A stretch of 64,000 nt of DNA from Pseudomonadota bacterium (GCA_016195085.1 JACQAG010000047.1:1-64000), one strand, 5' to 3'. Positions 15,974-25,885 are shown, counted from the stretch's first letter. The notes: generated from the sequence alone by a model not told the origin. Program-made: numbers and translations.

Positions 15974-16858
15974 TTGATCGAGCCGTCCCGCTACCTTGAG
16001 CTGGTGAAGAAGGCGCTCGTCAACGAGCTCTACATCGAAGCCGAGGCGGAGATTATCTACCTGCTCGACTGCATAGTCAGACAGCAGGACGTGGATATCA
16101 CGGTGGCGTCTCGGATTCGGGACGCGCCGGAGATTCTGCAACGCGTCGCCGAGGGCAAGGCGATAGGCCGCACATTCTTCCACATCGCCAAGCATATCAT
16201 GAGGATCGACGAGCTCGGCCGCGATGCTCTGATTAACCCGTTGCGCGGCGCGGTCGAGGTGGCTCACACCATGATTGGCCGCGCCAGGCTGGATAGTCTG
16301 CACGCCTGTCTCGACATGATCCAGTCAGACGCCGTTCCAGGCGACTTGATCGAGACAGGTATCTGGAGGGGCGGCGCCACGATCTTCATGCGCGCATGGC
16401 TTATGGCCCACGGCATCACCGACCGCATCGTCTGGGCCGCCGACAGTTTCGATGGCGTGCCCCCATCCACACTGCCGCAGGATGCCGCGATGGATCTCTC
16501 CAAGCGGACCCACGCCTTCCTGGCAGTTTCCCGCGCCGAGGTGGAAGAGTTGTTCCGCCGATACGACCTGCTGGACGGGCAGGTGCGATTTCTGCAGGGC
16601 TGGTTCCGCGATACGCTGCCTTCGGCGCCGATTGAGAGTCTTGCCGTGCTGAGGCTGGATGGGGACCTCTACGAATCCACGATGGACGCCCTGGTGGCTC
16701 TCTACGACAAAGTTTCACCAGGCGGTTTCGTCATCGTGGATGACTATTATAGCAACGCAACGTGCGAAGCGGCCGTCTGTGACTTCCGCGCGGCACGCGG
16801 AATAAATGCCGGCACGACCGATATCGACGCCGACGCGCTTTACTGGCGCGTGCCGTAG
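15974..16858 (+). CDS. TylF/MycF-family O-methyltransferase
   Basis: The product is 294 residues. Residues from about 105 match the TylF/MycF macrocin-type SAM methyltransferases: G-D-L-I-E-T-G-I-W-R-G-G-A, W-A-A-D-S-F-D-G-V-P, L-R-L-D-G-D-L-Y-E-S-T and F-V-I-V-D-D-Y-Y. The D-G-D and D-D-Y Asp residues correspond to the metal-binding set in this family. The first 100 residues are a helical extension without known match. It probably methylates a sugar hydroxyl of the glycan. TTG at 15974 with GAGAGG upstream is the likely start. Third positions are less GC-rich than in the core genes. Confidence 0.83.
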   Translation: MIEPSRYLELVKKALVNELYIEAEAEIIYLLDCIVRQQDVDITVASRIRDAPEILQRVAEGKAIGRTFFHIAKHIMRIDELGRDALINPLRGAVEVAHTMIGRARLDSLHACLDMIQSDAVPGDLIETGIWRGGATIFMRAWLMAHGITDRIVWAADSFDGVPPSTLPQDAAMDLSKRTHAFLAVSRAEVEELFRRYDLLDGQVRFLQGWFRDTLPSAPIESLAVLRLDGDLYESTMDALVALYDKVSPGGFVIVDDYYSNATCEAAVCDFRAARGINAGTTDIDADALYWRVP

Positions 16859-16943
16859 CGAGTTGGACGCCTTCAAGCACGGCGTCGAACTTGCCGTCTG
16901 CATTCTTCGCGGTTCTAAGTCTCAATTCATCGGACGTCGCAAA

Positions 16944-19643
16944 TTAACCTTTGCGTTCCCGCGGCGGAAATGCCGGAAAATGATCGGCTTTCATGAGCTC
17001 GCAGTTTAGATTGTAATAAGGATCATAGGGAAGAATGGCGCCCCAGCGCTTATGCATTGTGGCGATTTCGCCCTGGTATCGAGCGTAATTATTCAAATCC
17101 GTGTCGGAACTGCGTGACGCGGATTCATGATGGCGAAGTACAGCGTGTGGCGACCAAATCAACGCGTACCCTGCCCGACGCAGTCGCAGGCATAAGTCGA
17201 TATCGTTGTAGGCGATCCGCAGCCTTTGTTCATCGAGCCCGCCAACCTCCTGGTAAACAGCCTTGCGCAAAACCATGCATGCGCCGGTAACGGCGGATAC
17301 TTGTTGGCATACTCTGAGCCGCTGTTGATGTCCCGGTGCTCCATCAGGCGAACCGGCGTAAGCATGTCCGGCGACGCCGCCCGCACCAAGAACCACGCCA
17401 GCGTGCTGTATTGTGCCATTCGGATATAGCAATTTTGGACCAACAGCGCCGACTTCCGGGCGCACGGCGTGCGACACGAGTTCGTTCAGCCATGACGCGT
17501 CGATGATCTCAATGTCATTGTTCATGAGGCACAGTAAGTCGCCGCTTGCCTTGCTGACGGCATAGTTATTGAGGCCGGAAAAGTTGAATGCACCGGGGCG
17601 GCGAAAGACGCGGACGCAGGGCTCTTTGGAAATACGCGCCAGGTAGTCAAGCGTCTCAGGCTCGGAGCTATCGTTGTCTACGACAAGAATCTCCTTGTTT
17701 GGGTAAATTGTCGCCCGCATCAAGCCAGAAAGGCATGTTCTCAATAAGGGTAACCTGTCGCGAGTTGGGACAATAATGGAGACGAGCGGAGCTGGGGTCG
17801 GTAAGGTTCTTCGTATCCGCCGTGTCGGCCCGTTGCGCTCAACCACCAGGGACGCATCAAGATGGTTGAGTCTTTCCTGAACAACCCGAGTCTGTTCCGC
17901 TTCGACCTCATCGGATCGAAGATGGCCCCGAGGTAGGTGCACGAGCACCTTAGGAACGTGTCCAACCTTAGGACGCTCGCTACCTAACGCCACGCGCAGC
18001 AAGAGATCGTACACATAACTATGCTTCAATTCTTCGCGAAACCCGCCATTGTCGCGGGCAAGTTCCGTGCGGATGAATACCGGAGTTCCGATATAGTCCT
18101 GTTCAAGCAATCGGTCGATATCCCAATCGGGCTTGAAGCGCGGACGACGACGCATTCCAGCGGCCGTGATCTCATCGTCGTCTGAATAAATTACATCCAA
18201 ATGCGGCATTTGATCGATCGCTGCCGCAAATGTTTCGAGGCAATTTGGACTCAGCAACATCCCGCTCTGCAGAAACGCGGTGAACTCCCCGGACGCTTCC
18301 TGCAGTGCCCGGTTAACGTCCGATATCTGGCCGCTATCGGACTGGAATGTCCTCATCTGAACCAAACGGTGACGGGTGGGCGTCGCGAACGGCACCGCCA
18401 AAGAAATGACGGTTATCTCGTACTCCTGAAGCGTCTGGTTCTCGATGGACTGCAGCGTGGCAAGAGCATCGGCCTCGCCGCCGCAGAGAATGAGGAGCGT
18501 GAAGCGTGGACGCCGCGCGGACGGAGTGGCAATAGGCCGCAGAGGTCTATTCCTAGAGGCTCGTGGTGGCTCAAAGAGCTCCAGCCATCGGCTGTAAAGA
18601 CTGTCTTCGCTGAATTCCAGGAGCTCTCCGGGAACGGCGTAATGATTTGCGAAGCTCGCCAGTAGTCCATAAATGGAATTCAAATCACGGCCGGGACCGG
18701 TGACGCACCTGGCACCTTTGGTAAACGCCTCGACCGCCTCTACCAGGTAACCCATATCCGCATAGCAGCGCGCGAGGTTTGCCCAGAGTTCGGCTCGACC
18801 GGGTTCATAATCCAAGGCTGCCCTGTGGAAGCGTTCCGCTTGGGAGAAGTCTTTGAACCTCTGTAAAGCAGACGCGTAATTGGCCAGCGTGTCCGGGGAT
18901 TGGGGCCTTATGGCGAGGCTTCGCTGAAACCACGCCATGGTTTCTCCGCGAACATCCATGCAGCCAAGCGTTCCGGCAAGATTGTTTTGAGCTCCTTGGT
19001 GCGATGGGGCAAGCGCAATAGCGCGCCTAAGGGGGGCCACAGCCGACGTGAAGCGATGGACTTCGAGCCAGCACTTGGCCGACTCAATGTACGCTTCGAC
19101 GAGCGTCGGGGCGACGGCGAGCGCCTGGTTGTGAGCCTCCAGCGCAGCGAGCCAATCCAACTTGGTCATATGCAGTAGACCAAGATTGTAGTGCACTACA
19201 CCAAGATAGTAGACGAATGGCCCCGAACGGCCGCAACAGGCGAGTGCTCTGGTAAGGCTACACCAAGACTGTTCGGCGCGACCAAGATCACGGTACATGG
19301 CGCCAAGGTCGCACCAACCGGCTATGTGACTTGGCATGAGTGCAAGAGCGCGTTGGCGCGCGGACCGTGCGTAACGAAATGCTCCCAGTGTCTGTTCGAT
19401 ATGGGCAAAGCGTAGCAGAGCGCCGACCGGCAAGGCTGTTTGCGCAATTTCGGTTCCCCCCGCGCGCAGGCGAGTGGTTGTTATCGCGACGAGACGGTGG
19501 AACCATTTGGCTGCAGCTTCGAGCTCCCCCATTTGCCAGAATAATGTACCCAGGCGCTCGACAGTGTCAGGGGCAGCAGGGTCGAATACTAACTTCCGCG
19601 TAGTGTCTTGCCGATTTGGTGGCCCGGCATCCGTTTCTAGCAT
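16944..19643 (-). CDS. TPR protein fused to two GT2-type glycosyltransferase domains
   Basis: The product is 899 residues. Residues from about 20 to 330 hold TPR repeats (for example L-F-W-Q-M-G-E-L-E-A-A-A-K-W-F and A-S-A-L-Q-R-F-K-D-F-S-Q-A-E-R-F). A first GT2-like domain runs from about 378 to 580 with I-Y-S-D-D-D-E-I; a second from about 618 to 880 has I-I-V-P-T-R-D-R, V-V-D-N-D-S-S, M-N-N-D-I-E and Y-N-D-I-D-L-C-L-R-L-R. The pair resembles bifunctional rhamnan/O-antigen synthases, and the TPR part may dock a partner. The start overlaps the 3' end of the next gene by seven bases. Base composition is visibly lower in GC than in neighbours at 21-36 kb. Confidence 0.85.
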   Translation of the reverse strand: MLETDAGPPNRQDTTRKLVFDPAAPDTVERLGTLFWQMGELEAAAKWFHRLVAITTTRLRAGGTEIAQTALPVGALLRFAHIEQTLGAFRYARSARQRALALMPSHIAGWCDLGAMYRDLGRAEQSWCSLTRALACCGRSGPFVYYLGVVHYNLGLLHMTKLDWLAALEAHNQALAVAPTLVEAYIESAKCWLEVHRFTSAVAPLRRAIALAPSHQGAQNNLAGTLGCMDVRGETMAWFQRSLAIRPQSPDTLANYASALQRFKDFSQAERFHRAALDYEPGRAELWANLARCYADMGYLVEAVEAFTKGARCVTGPGRDLNSIYGLLASFANHYAVPGELLEFSEDSLYSRWLELFEPPRASRNRPLRPIATPSARRPRFTLLILCGGEADALATLQSIENQTLQEYEITVISLAVPFATPTRHRLVQMRTFQSDSGQISDVNRALQEASGEFTAFLQSGMLLSPNCLETFAAAIDQMPHLDVIYSDDDEITAAGMRRRPRFKPDWDIDRLLEQDYIGTPVFIRTELARDNGGFREELKHSYVYDLLLRVALGSERPKVGHVPKVLVHLPRGHLRSDEVEAEQTRVVQERLNHLDASLVVERNGPTRRIRRTLPTPAPLVSIIVPTRDRLPLLRTCLSGLMRATIYPNKEILVVDNDSSEPETLDYLARISKEPCVRVFRRPGAFNFSGLNNYAVSKASGDLLCLMNNDIEIIDASWLNELVSHAVRPEVGAVGPKLLYPNGTIQHAGVVLGAGGVAGHAYAGSPDGAPGHQQRLRVCQQVSAVTGACMVLRKAVYQEVGGLDEQRLRIAYNDIDLCLRLRRAGYALIWSPHAVLRHHESASRSSDTDLNNYARYQGEIATMHKRWGAILPYDPYYNLNCELMKADHFPAFPPRERKG

Positions 19644-20119
19644 CCGAGGAATCCACCTTGATTGATCTGTCGAAGCGCGAGCTGCTCGTCAAAATGCAGC
19701 CCAGCGTCAACCCTACACGGGATAGGGTTGTCGGGCGTCGTGAGCTTTAGGCCATCTGCAGGTCGCATGACGCGCATGAGCACCACAAGGTTTGAATAAA
19801 ACGCTCGCGGGTCTTGCTCACCAATTTCGTACCCTTGACTCATCGCATGCGCGACTTTAGCCGCGTCGGAGATCACGTTTGCGTCGCGCAAATATCCGCC
19901 CACAATAATTTGGCTCGTACCGATAGCCAAAAGCTGCTCTCGCAGCGCTTGGAGTCGCGCTCGCTGTGTCGCGGACACCTGCATTCCGACTGGAACATTT
20001 GGAAGTGTCGCCTTTGAACTCAGCGGTTCCATTTCTTTGAGGATAAGCAGCCGTTGCGCTGCGAGCTTTGCATTAAGGCGGATGCCATAGTCGAGCAACT
20101 CCTTGATGGCGTTGGGCAT
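19637..20119 (-). CDS. Hypothetical protein in the polysaccharide locus
   Basis: The product is 160 residues from the ATG at 20119 (AAGG five bases upstream). An ATG at 20143 would add eight residues but sits one base from its GGAG. No family is recognised. The protein is mostly helical, soluble and without a signal peptide, with a central segment S-Q-I-I-V-G-G-Y-L-R-D. It is translated immediately before, and overlaps, the TPR-glycosyltransferase gene, so the two are probably co-expressed. Codon use is AT-richer than core genes. Confidence 0.65.
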   Translation of the reverse strand: MPNAIKELLDYGIRLNAKLAAQRLLILKEMEPLSSKATLPNVPVGMQVSATQRARLQALREQLLAIGTSQIIVGGYLRDANVISDAAKVAHAMSQGYEIGEQDPRAFYSNLVVLMRVMRPADGLKLTTPDNPIPCRVDAGLHFDEQLALRQINQGGFLGC

Positions 20120-20143
20120 AGTCACCTTTGGATGAGTCGACAT

Positions 20144-20455
20144 TCTCCGGATGAGTCCGCCTTTCCGGCGTCAGGATAGCTACCCGGGAGCGCAGGAGTA
20201 AACGCGAGGGTGACCCGCTGTCGAACGATGCGCTCTATCAAGGTGTGTTAACCCAGTACGGAGGACGCCAGGTGCTTGGCGGATCATACGCGCCCCCGAA
20301 CTTGACCAATGCCGCCGTCGGACCGGTTGCGAATTAATTTACCTCTCCGCCAGCGGGTATGTTGACCTTGCCCAACGGCAGCCAGGTTCCCATCCAGCGG
20401 TGCAGCTTCTGATGCCTCTTCGGCGCGCTGCTAAGCAATCCGGATGCAGAGAGAA
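20144..20455. other. Intergenic stretch without a supported gene
   Basis: This stretch lies upstream of the hypothetical gene at 19637-20119. No ORF with coherent codon use, RNA gene or clear repeat was found. A minus-strand frame running from 20576 into it shows no recognisable family. Confidence 0.4.
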
Positions 20456-20650
20456 TCAATGATGAGTAAAGCGGGACGCAGGATCTGCGTGCCATGCGTT
20501 CATTATACAGGCCAGCACGGCCTGCGCGGGCGTCGCGGCTGCCTGTGCATCTGGAAGAATGGTTGCGATTTGCCAAGACTCCCGCGGCGGCGTATCGTAA
20601 GTGACTTCTTTTAGCAAGTCGTAGAGTGGGTAGTAGTGGCCTACTCGATG
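20456..20650 (-). pseudogene. Gene fragment of unknown family
   Basis: A minus-strand frame of about 60 codons reads V-G-H-Y-Y-P-L-Y-D-L-L-K-E-V-T-Y-D-T-P-P and later A-V-L-A-C-I-M-N-A-W-H, ending in TGA at 20456. The codon third positions suggest former coding sequence, but there is no start codon or ribosome binding site, and the upstream side runs into another fragment. The family is not recognised. Confidence 0.35.
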
Positions 20651-20687
20651 TGTGGGGCGGCTAAGCGAAGGAGCTCGGCTGTCCCAC

Positions 20688-20750
20688 TCACGACTGCTTC
20701 ACCAGCTCGGTCCGGTCGTTCGGCTTGCACTTGAAGAGGGCCGCCTTCCA
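20688..20750 (-). pseudogene. 3' remnant of a lost gene next to the exporter permease
   Basis: Twenty codons (W-K-A-A-L-F-K-C-K-P-N-D then R-T-E-L-V-K-Q-S and TGA) follow directly on the permease stop in another frame. All but the first few have G or C at the third position, as in core genes here. It is too short to identify and has no start. It marks a deletion junction downstream of the permease, where an ATPase partner gene would often lie. Confidence 0.35.
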
Positions 20751-20756
20751 TCATCC

Positions 20757-21605
20757 TTAAATCACGTCGGCGAAGCCGCGCCTGGCCTTCATGAAGGCGA
20801 GATAGCCAAGCCAGGCCACGACCCATGCGCCGCCGGTCGCCAGCGCGAGCGCCCGCCAGTCCGGCATGATCCCCCACAACAGGCTGTTGCGCGCCTCGGT
20901 GATGAAGAAGCCGAGCGGGTTCCACTCGATCCAGAACCGAAAGCTCTCCGGCACCGCCGAGACCGGATAGAAGAGCGGCACCACGAACATGAGCAGCATG
21001 ACCAGGAGCTGGATCACCTGGCCGATGTCGCGAAGATACACCCCGGCGGCGGCGAGCACCCAGCAGATCCCGATGAGGCCAAGCGCAAACGGGACAAGGA
21101 TCAGCGGGAAGGCGAGCATCGACCAGGAGAGCGTGCCGCCCAGAACCAGCGAGGCAACGAGCAGAATCGCCGTGTTGACGGCAAGCTGGAAGAAGGAGGC
21201 GACGATCGCGACTGCGACCAGCGCTTCCAGCGGGAAGACGACCTTCTTGACGAACATGCCCTGGGCGAGGATGAGGCTTGGCGCCCGGCCGACCGCATCG
21301 GCGAAGCACCAGAAAACGATCAAGCCGGCGAACAGCACCACCGCAAACTCGCCGGTCCCGCCCGGCTGGTCGCCCCAGCGCACCTGGAAGACGAAGCGGA
21401 AGACGAAGGTGTACACGAGAAGCGTCAGCACCGGAGTGATGATCGACCAGAACACACCGAGGAAGGAGCCGCGATAGCGCATCTCCACCTCGCGGCGCGC
21501 CATCTCCAGGATCAGCGCGCGGTGGCGCCACAGGGAGCGGAACGGACCCAACGGGCTCGCATCGATCGCGTTCACGGCGTCGGTGATCCTCAGTCCCATC
21601 GCCAT
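20757..21605 (-). CDS. wzm: ABC-2 polysaccharide exporter permease (Wzm-type)
   Basis: The product is 282 residues with six predicted membrane helices. The N-terminal M-A-R-R-E-V-E-M-R-Y-R-G-S-F-L-G-V-F-W amphipathic segment and the P-L-F-Y-P-V-S-A-V-P loop are hallmarks of Wzm/KpsM/RfbA-type permeases that move lipid-linked glycans across the inner membrane. Its ATG shares one base with the TGA of manC (TGATG), so the two are translationally coupled. The matching Wzt-type ATPase is not adjacent but lies at 35265-36629 on the other strand. Confidence 0.9.
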   Translation of the reverse strand: MAMGLRITDAVNAIDASPLGPFRSLWRHRALILEMARREVEMRYRGSFLGVFWSIITPVLTLLVYTFVFRFVFQVRWGDQPGGTGEFAVVLFAGLIVFWCFADAVGRAPSLILAQGMFVKKVVFPLEALVAVAIVASFFQLAVNTAILLVASLVLGGTLSWSMLAFPLILVPFALGLIGICWVLAAAGVYLRDIGQVIQLLVMLLMFVVPLFYPVSAVPESFRFWIEWNPLGFFITEARNSLLWGIMPDWRALALATGGAWVVAWLGYLAFMKARRGFADVI

Positions 21606-23029
21606 CAAGCCCGCCCATAGACGTCGTCGAGACGCACGATGTCGTCTTCGCCGACATAGCTGCCGGATTGCACCTCGATCAAATGCAGCGGCTCCAACCC
21701 GCGATTCTCCAGCCGATGCGTCATCCCGACGGCGATGTGGATCGACTCGTTCGTGCCGAGTGCCGCCGTCTCCTCGCCTCTTGTCACCCAGGCGGTTCCG
21801 GCGACCACCACCCAGTGCTCGGAGCGATGCCGATGGCGTTGCAGCGACAACCGGCCACCGGGGGTGACGACGATGCGCTTCACCTGGAAGCCGGGCCCGG
21901 CATCGATCGACTGGTAGTGGCCCCAGGGCCGCCAGACCACCGGATGCGACATGGTCTCGGCACGTCCGGCCGCCTTCAGGAGGTCGACCGCGACCTTGAC
22001 CGACTGCGCCGCCTTCTTCGCCAGCACCAGAACCGCATCGGGCTCGACGATGACGATGAGGTCGTCGACGCCGACCGCGACCAGGAGACGGCCGTTGCTT
22101 CTGAGATAGGAATTGCGCGCCTCGATGACCTGCACGTCGCCGATCACCGCATTGCCGGACGCATCCTTGGGCGAGACCTCGTCGAGGGCCGACCATGAGC
22201 CGATATCGCTCCAACCCGGATCGACCGGCACCACGGCGGCCAACGTCGTGTGCTCCATGACGGCGTAGTCGATCGACTTCGCCGGAGCCTCGGCAAATGC
22301 GGCGGCGTCGAGACGGACGAAGTCGAGGTCGCGCTTGGCATGGGCCAGCGCCTCCCGGCAGGCTGCCAGCATCGCCGGCTCCAGCCGGGCGAGCTCGTCC
22401 AGGTATGAGCGAGCCGACATGAGGAACATGCCGCTGTTCCAGTAGTAGCCGCCGGCCGCGAGGAATTTCTCCGCGGTCTTTCGGTCGGGCTTCTCGACGA
22501 AGGACTCGACCGATCGGCACTCGGCCAAGCCGGCGATGGCGCTCCCCTCGCGCACGTAGCCATAGCCCGTGTCCGGCCGCGCCGGGCGAATGCCGAAGGT
22601 GACGATCCGTCCCTCGACTGCGGCCGGCAGCGCCGTCTCGATCGCGGCCAGCAGCGCCTCGGGGGCGCGGATCAAATGATCCGACGGCAGCACCAGCATC
22701 ACCGCCTCGGGATTCCGCTGCTGGAGAGCGAGTGCGGCCACGGCCACGGCCGGCGCGCTGTTGCGCCCCTCGGGCTCGAGCAAGGTCGCGGTGGGCGGCT
22801 GCCCGATCTGGCGCAGCTGCTCGGCCACGACGAAGCGGTGCTCGGCGTTGCAGACGATCAATGGCGGGCCGAACCGCTTGGCATCGGCAAACCGCGCCGC
22901 CGTCTGCTGCAGGAGGCTGAGCTCGCCCACGAGCGGCAGCATCTGCTTGGGATATTGCGCCCGCGACATCGGCCAAAGCCGGGTGCCCGAGCCGCCGGAG
23001 AGAATCACCGGATCGATCAGTCGCTGCAC
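21605..23029 (-). CDS. manC: Mannose-1-phosphate guanylyltransferase / mannose-6-phosphate isomerase
   Basis: The product is 474 residues. The N-terminal nucleotidyltransferase begins V-I-L-S-G-G-S-G-T-R-L-W-P-M-S-R-A, with F-V-E-K-P-D and N-S-G-M-F further on. The C-terminal cupin domain (about 350-470) carries Q-R-H-R-H-R-S-E-H-W-V-V-V-A-G-T-A, the isomerase metal site. Together they supply GDP-mannose from fructose-6-phosphate via ManB, which is not in the window. GDP-mannose would feed the glycan made by the surrounding glycosyltransferases. The start is GTG at 23029. It forms a two-gene unit with the permease. Confidence 0.93.
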   Translation of the reverse strand: MQRLIDPVILSGGSGTRLWPMSRAQYPKQMLPLVGELSLLQQTAARFADAKRFGPPLIVCNAEHRFVVAEQLRQIGQPPTATLLEPEGRNSAPAVAVAALALQQRNPEAVMLVLPSDHLIRAPEALLAAIETALPAAVEGRIVTFGIRPARPDTGYGYVREGSAIAGLAECRSVESFVEKPDRKTAEKFLAAGGYYWNSGMFLMSARSYLDELARLEPAMLAACREALAHAKRDLDFVRLDAAAFAEAPAKSIDYAVMEHTTLAAVVPVDPGWSDIGSWSALDEVSPKDASGNAVIGDVQVIEARNSYLRSNGRLLVAVGVDDLIVIVEPDAVLVLAKKAAQSVKVAVDLLKAAGRAETMSHPVVWRPWGHYQSIDAGPGFQVKRIVVTPGGRLSLQRHRHRSEHWVVVAGTAWVTRGEETAALGTNESIHIAVGMTHRLENRGLEPLHLIEVQSGSYVGEDDIVRLDDVYGRA

Positions 23030-23425
23030 GCTGCGAGAACTTTCCCTGAGGTCGGGGCCATCGGGCTAACGGAGGCAGCGAGGACTGTCAATAAGAGGCT
23101 TGTCCGGGCCTGCCTGCTGAGAGGACATTACTCGGCCGCGATGGTCAAGCCGCGCGCCGAGGCGCACCCGGTTATGGCCTTGCGCATCCATCGCAAGCCC
23201 TTGCGGGCATTGGACGCTGCCTCGATTTTCTGGCATCTTTTCCCGGCAAGAAATGCCCGATCGCGTCGTCGACTTCGCCGCTACGCCTACTCGAACGCCG
23301 CAGCCTCGCGACAATTCTTGACGTCAATCGGTCGGTGCCGAGCGATGAAACCGGTCGCTCTGTCGCCTTGCCTGCTGCGGGCTAGAAGCCGCCCCATCGC
23401 AACGGCGAACCCTCGGGAGTGAAGA
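23030..23425. other. Divergent intergenic region of the polysaccharide locus
   Basis: These 396 bases separate manC (leftward) from a glycosyltransferase (rightward) and must hold both promoters. A TTGACG at 23320 is a possible -35 for the rightward gene, but no good -10 follows. No ORF, RNA or repeat is supported. Confidence 0.4.
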
Positions 23426-25885
23426 ATGACCGTCCGGGTCGAGGCCCTGGCTGAATCTCTAAGGGCGGCGGCGGCCACGGCGACCTGGCGGCGCGCGCGC
23501 CGCCTGCAAGCCTTGATCTCGAGCGTGCGCCGACAACCGGACAATGACGCGCTCGCGAATGCCGTCGCGCTGCTGGCAATCCATGGCGGCTATCTCGCCG
23601 GAGACGCGCAAGGCCATCACCATCTTCTCATGACCTTGAGCAAAGTTGCCTACAGCGTGGCGGAGGTGCGTCAGGCTCGCACCGTGCGCGTGATGACCCG
23701 GCTGAGGGGAGAAGCCTCCGATCCACTGCTGAAGGAGCTCAAGCGCTGCTCGGCTGCCATCGATCGGTTGCGGGGCGAGCTCGCCCGGAGCGGCGGGGAA
23801 AACGCCGTCGATGGCGACCCCGGCGTGCAGATGGGCGCGGCGTCGACGGATTTCGAGAAATGGCCCAGGCCCAAATCTCAGGAAGCAACCGTCGACGTGG
23901 TCATTCCGGTCTACCGTGGACGCGAAGAGACCCTTCGCTGCATCTACTCCGTCTTGAGCGCGCCGACGAGCGTCGCCTATCGGCTGCGTGTCATCGACGA
24001 CGGGTCGCCGGAACCCGCCTTGAGCGAGTCGCTCCAGCGGTTGGACTCGCTGGGACTGGTGAGCCTCGACCGCAATCCTGAGAACCTCGGCTTCGTCCGC
24101 ACCGTCAATCGCGGGCTCAGCGCCGCCGGCAATCGGGATGTCGTGCTGCTGAACAGCGATACGGAGGTCTATGGCGACTGGCTGGGCCGGCTGCGTGCGG
24201 CCGCTTACAGCGCTCCCGACATCGGCACCGCAACACCGCTCTCGAACAATGCGACGATTTGTTCCTATCCCTACACATTGCTCGAGAACGTCATTCCGAA
24301 AGACACATCGTCCCGCGAGATCGACCGGATCGCCCAGACAGTCAACGCCGGAGAGGTATGCGCGGCGCCGACGGCGATCGGGTTCTGCATGTATATCCGG
24401 GCGGATTGCCTCGCTGCCGTCGGAGTGTTCGATGCGGAGACGTTCGGCAGGGGTTACGGTGAGGAGAACGATTTTTGCGTTCGTGCCGCGACAATCGGCT
24501 ATCTCAACGTCATCGCTGCCGATTGCTTCGTGTTCCACCGTGGCGGCGTGTCTTTTGCGGAAGAGGCCGATACGAGGAAGATCGAGGCGATGAGGGTGCT
24601 GCGCCGGCTGCATCCGGGCTATGAGCCGAGCGTGCACGAGTTCATCGGTCGCGATCCCTTGGCAAGCGCCCGTCGCCGAATCGATCTTGTCCGGCTCAGA
24701 GAACGGCACAGGACCTATGCGCGAAAGGCCGTCCTGTTCGTCACGCATGACCTTGGGGGAGGAACCGAGCAGCACATCGCCGAGCTGAAGAACTTTCTCG
24801 GCGAGGTCGGCAGGCCGGTCGTCGTGCTTCGGCCGCGCGCGCGCGACTCAAGCTACCTCTCGATCGAGTCGTCGCTCGTCTGGTCGATCCCCAATTGCAG
24901 CTTCGATGTCGCCGCAGATTGGGCGGAGCTGGTGGAGACCTTGCGGATCATCGGCATCGAATTCGTGCACTTCCATCACTTGATCGATCTGCCGGATCGC
25001 ATCCGCACGCTGCCGGCGGAGCTGGGCGTAAGCTACGACTACACGGCTCACGACTACTTTCCGCTCTGCCCGAAGATCAACCTCATCGACCACCAAGGGG
25101 TCCTGTGCGAGGTTGCCGGCGTGCGCGCGTGCAACGTCTGCCTCAGCCGCGAGCCCGGTCCCGTGCCGGTGCCGCAGGGAGCGGGAGATTGGCGCAAGAG
25201 CTTCGCGGAATTCCTCATCGGCGCGCACCGCGTGTTTGCCCCGAGCCACGACACCGCCGGACGGTTCGAACGCCATATCGCCGGGCTGAAGGTCACTGTG
25301 CGGGCGCATCTCGACGCCGCCACATGGACACGGAAGGAGCCGGTGCGGCGCATCGCCATTCCCCCCAAGCAAGGGACCCGCGTTCTTGTGCTCGGCGCCC
25401 TCAGCCCTGCCAAAGGCGCGCACTTGCTGCGAGCCTGCGTTCTCGACGCCGAGCGGCGGCGATTGCCTCTCGAGTTCGTGGTTGTCGGCATCGTATTCGA
25501 TCCGACGCTGTTCGCCGGCCTGAAGAAATGCCGGGTTCTCGGCCCCTATCACAACGACGAAGTCGGCGGGATGCTTGCATCGCTGGCGCCGGATTGCTGC
25601 TTCTTCCCGGCGATCTGGCCCGAAACCTACAGCTACACGCTGTCCGCGGTCATCGTGAACAGGCTGTTTCCGGTGGTTCTCGACGTCGGCGCGCCGGCAG
25701 ATCGATTGCGCGCCTTGGCTTGGGGTGCGATCCTGCCTCGCGACGCCACGCCGTCGTTCATCAACGAGCAACTGATGGCAGCCCCGAGACCGGAATTGCC
25801 GCCCGAAGCATTGCAGGACGCGTTTGCGCATTATGCGTCTCCCGCTGACTACTACCAGCGAGAAGAGCTAGCGACCTCGGCATGA
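23426..25885 (+). CDS. Two-domain glycosyltransferase (GT2 + GT-B)
   Basis: The product is 819 residues. After a helical lead of 150 residues comes a GT2 domain (about 156-420) with V-D-V-V-I-P-V-Y-R-G, R-V-I-D-D-G-S, L-N-S-D-T-E-V and a G-Y-G-E-E-N-D-F-C motif. A GT-B-like domain (about 434-815) has V-L-F-V-T-H-D-L-G-G-G-T-E-Q-H and V-L-V-L-G-A-L-S-P-A-K-G-A-H. Fusions of this kind add two successive sugars. The ATG at 23426 has GGGAG upstream. It overlaps the next glycosyltransferase by four bases (ATGA), so the two form an operon. Confidence 0.85.
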   Translation: MTVRVEALAESLRAAAATATWRRARRLQALISSVRRQPDNDALANAVALLAIHGGYLAGDAQGHHHLLMTLSKVAYSVAEVRQARTVRVMTRLRGEASDPLLKELKRCSAAIDRLRGELARSGGENAVDGDPGVQMGAASTDFEKWPRPKSQEATVDVVIPVYRGREETLRCIYSVLSAPTSVAYRLRVIDDGSPEPALSESLQRLDSLGLVSLDRNPENLGFVRTVNRGLSAAGNRDVVLLNSDTEVYGDWLGRLRAAAYSAPDIGTATPLSNNATICSYPYTLLENVIPKDTSSREIDRIAQTVNAGEVCAAPTAIGFCMYIRADCLAAVGVFDAETFGRGYGEENDFCVRAATIGYLNVIAADCFVFHRGGVSFAEEADTRKIEAMRVLRRLHPGYEPSVHEFIGRDPLASARRRIDLVRLRERHRTYARKAVLFVTHDLGGGTEQHIAELKNFLGEVGRPVVVLRPRARDSSYLSIESSLVWSIPNCSFDVAADWAELVETLRIIGIEFVHFHHLIDLPDRIRTLPAELGVSYDYTAHDYFPLCPKINLIDHQGVLCEVAGVRACNVCLSREPGPVPVPQGAGDWRKSFAEFLIGAHRVFAPSHDTAGRFERHIAGLKVTVRAHLDAATWTRKEPVRRIAIPPKQGTRVLVLGALSPAKGAHLLRACVLDAERRRLPLEFVVVGIVFDPTLFAGLKKCRVLGPYHNDEVGGMLASLAPDCCFFPAIWPETYSYTLSAVIVNRLFPVVLDVGAPADRLRALAWGAILPRDATPSFINEQLMAAPRPELPPEALQDAFAHYASPADYYQREELATSA

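Noticed and set aside
20334-20576. An 80-codon leftward frame
   Set aside because: A different leftward frame over the same bases shows the better codon pattern and a recognisable break, so this one is treated as a shadow.
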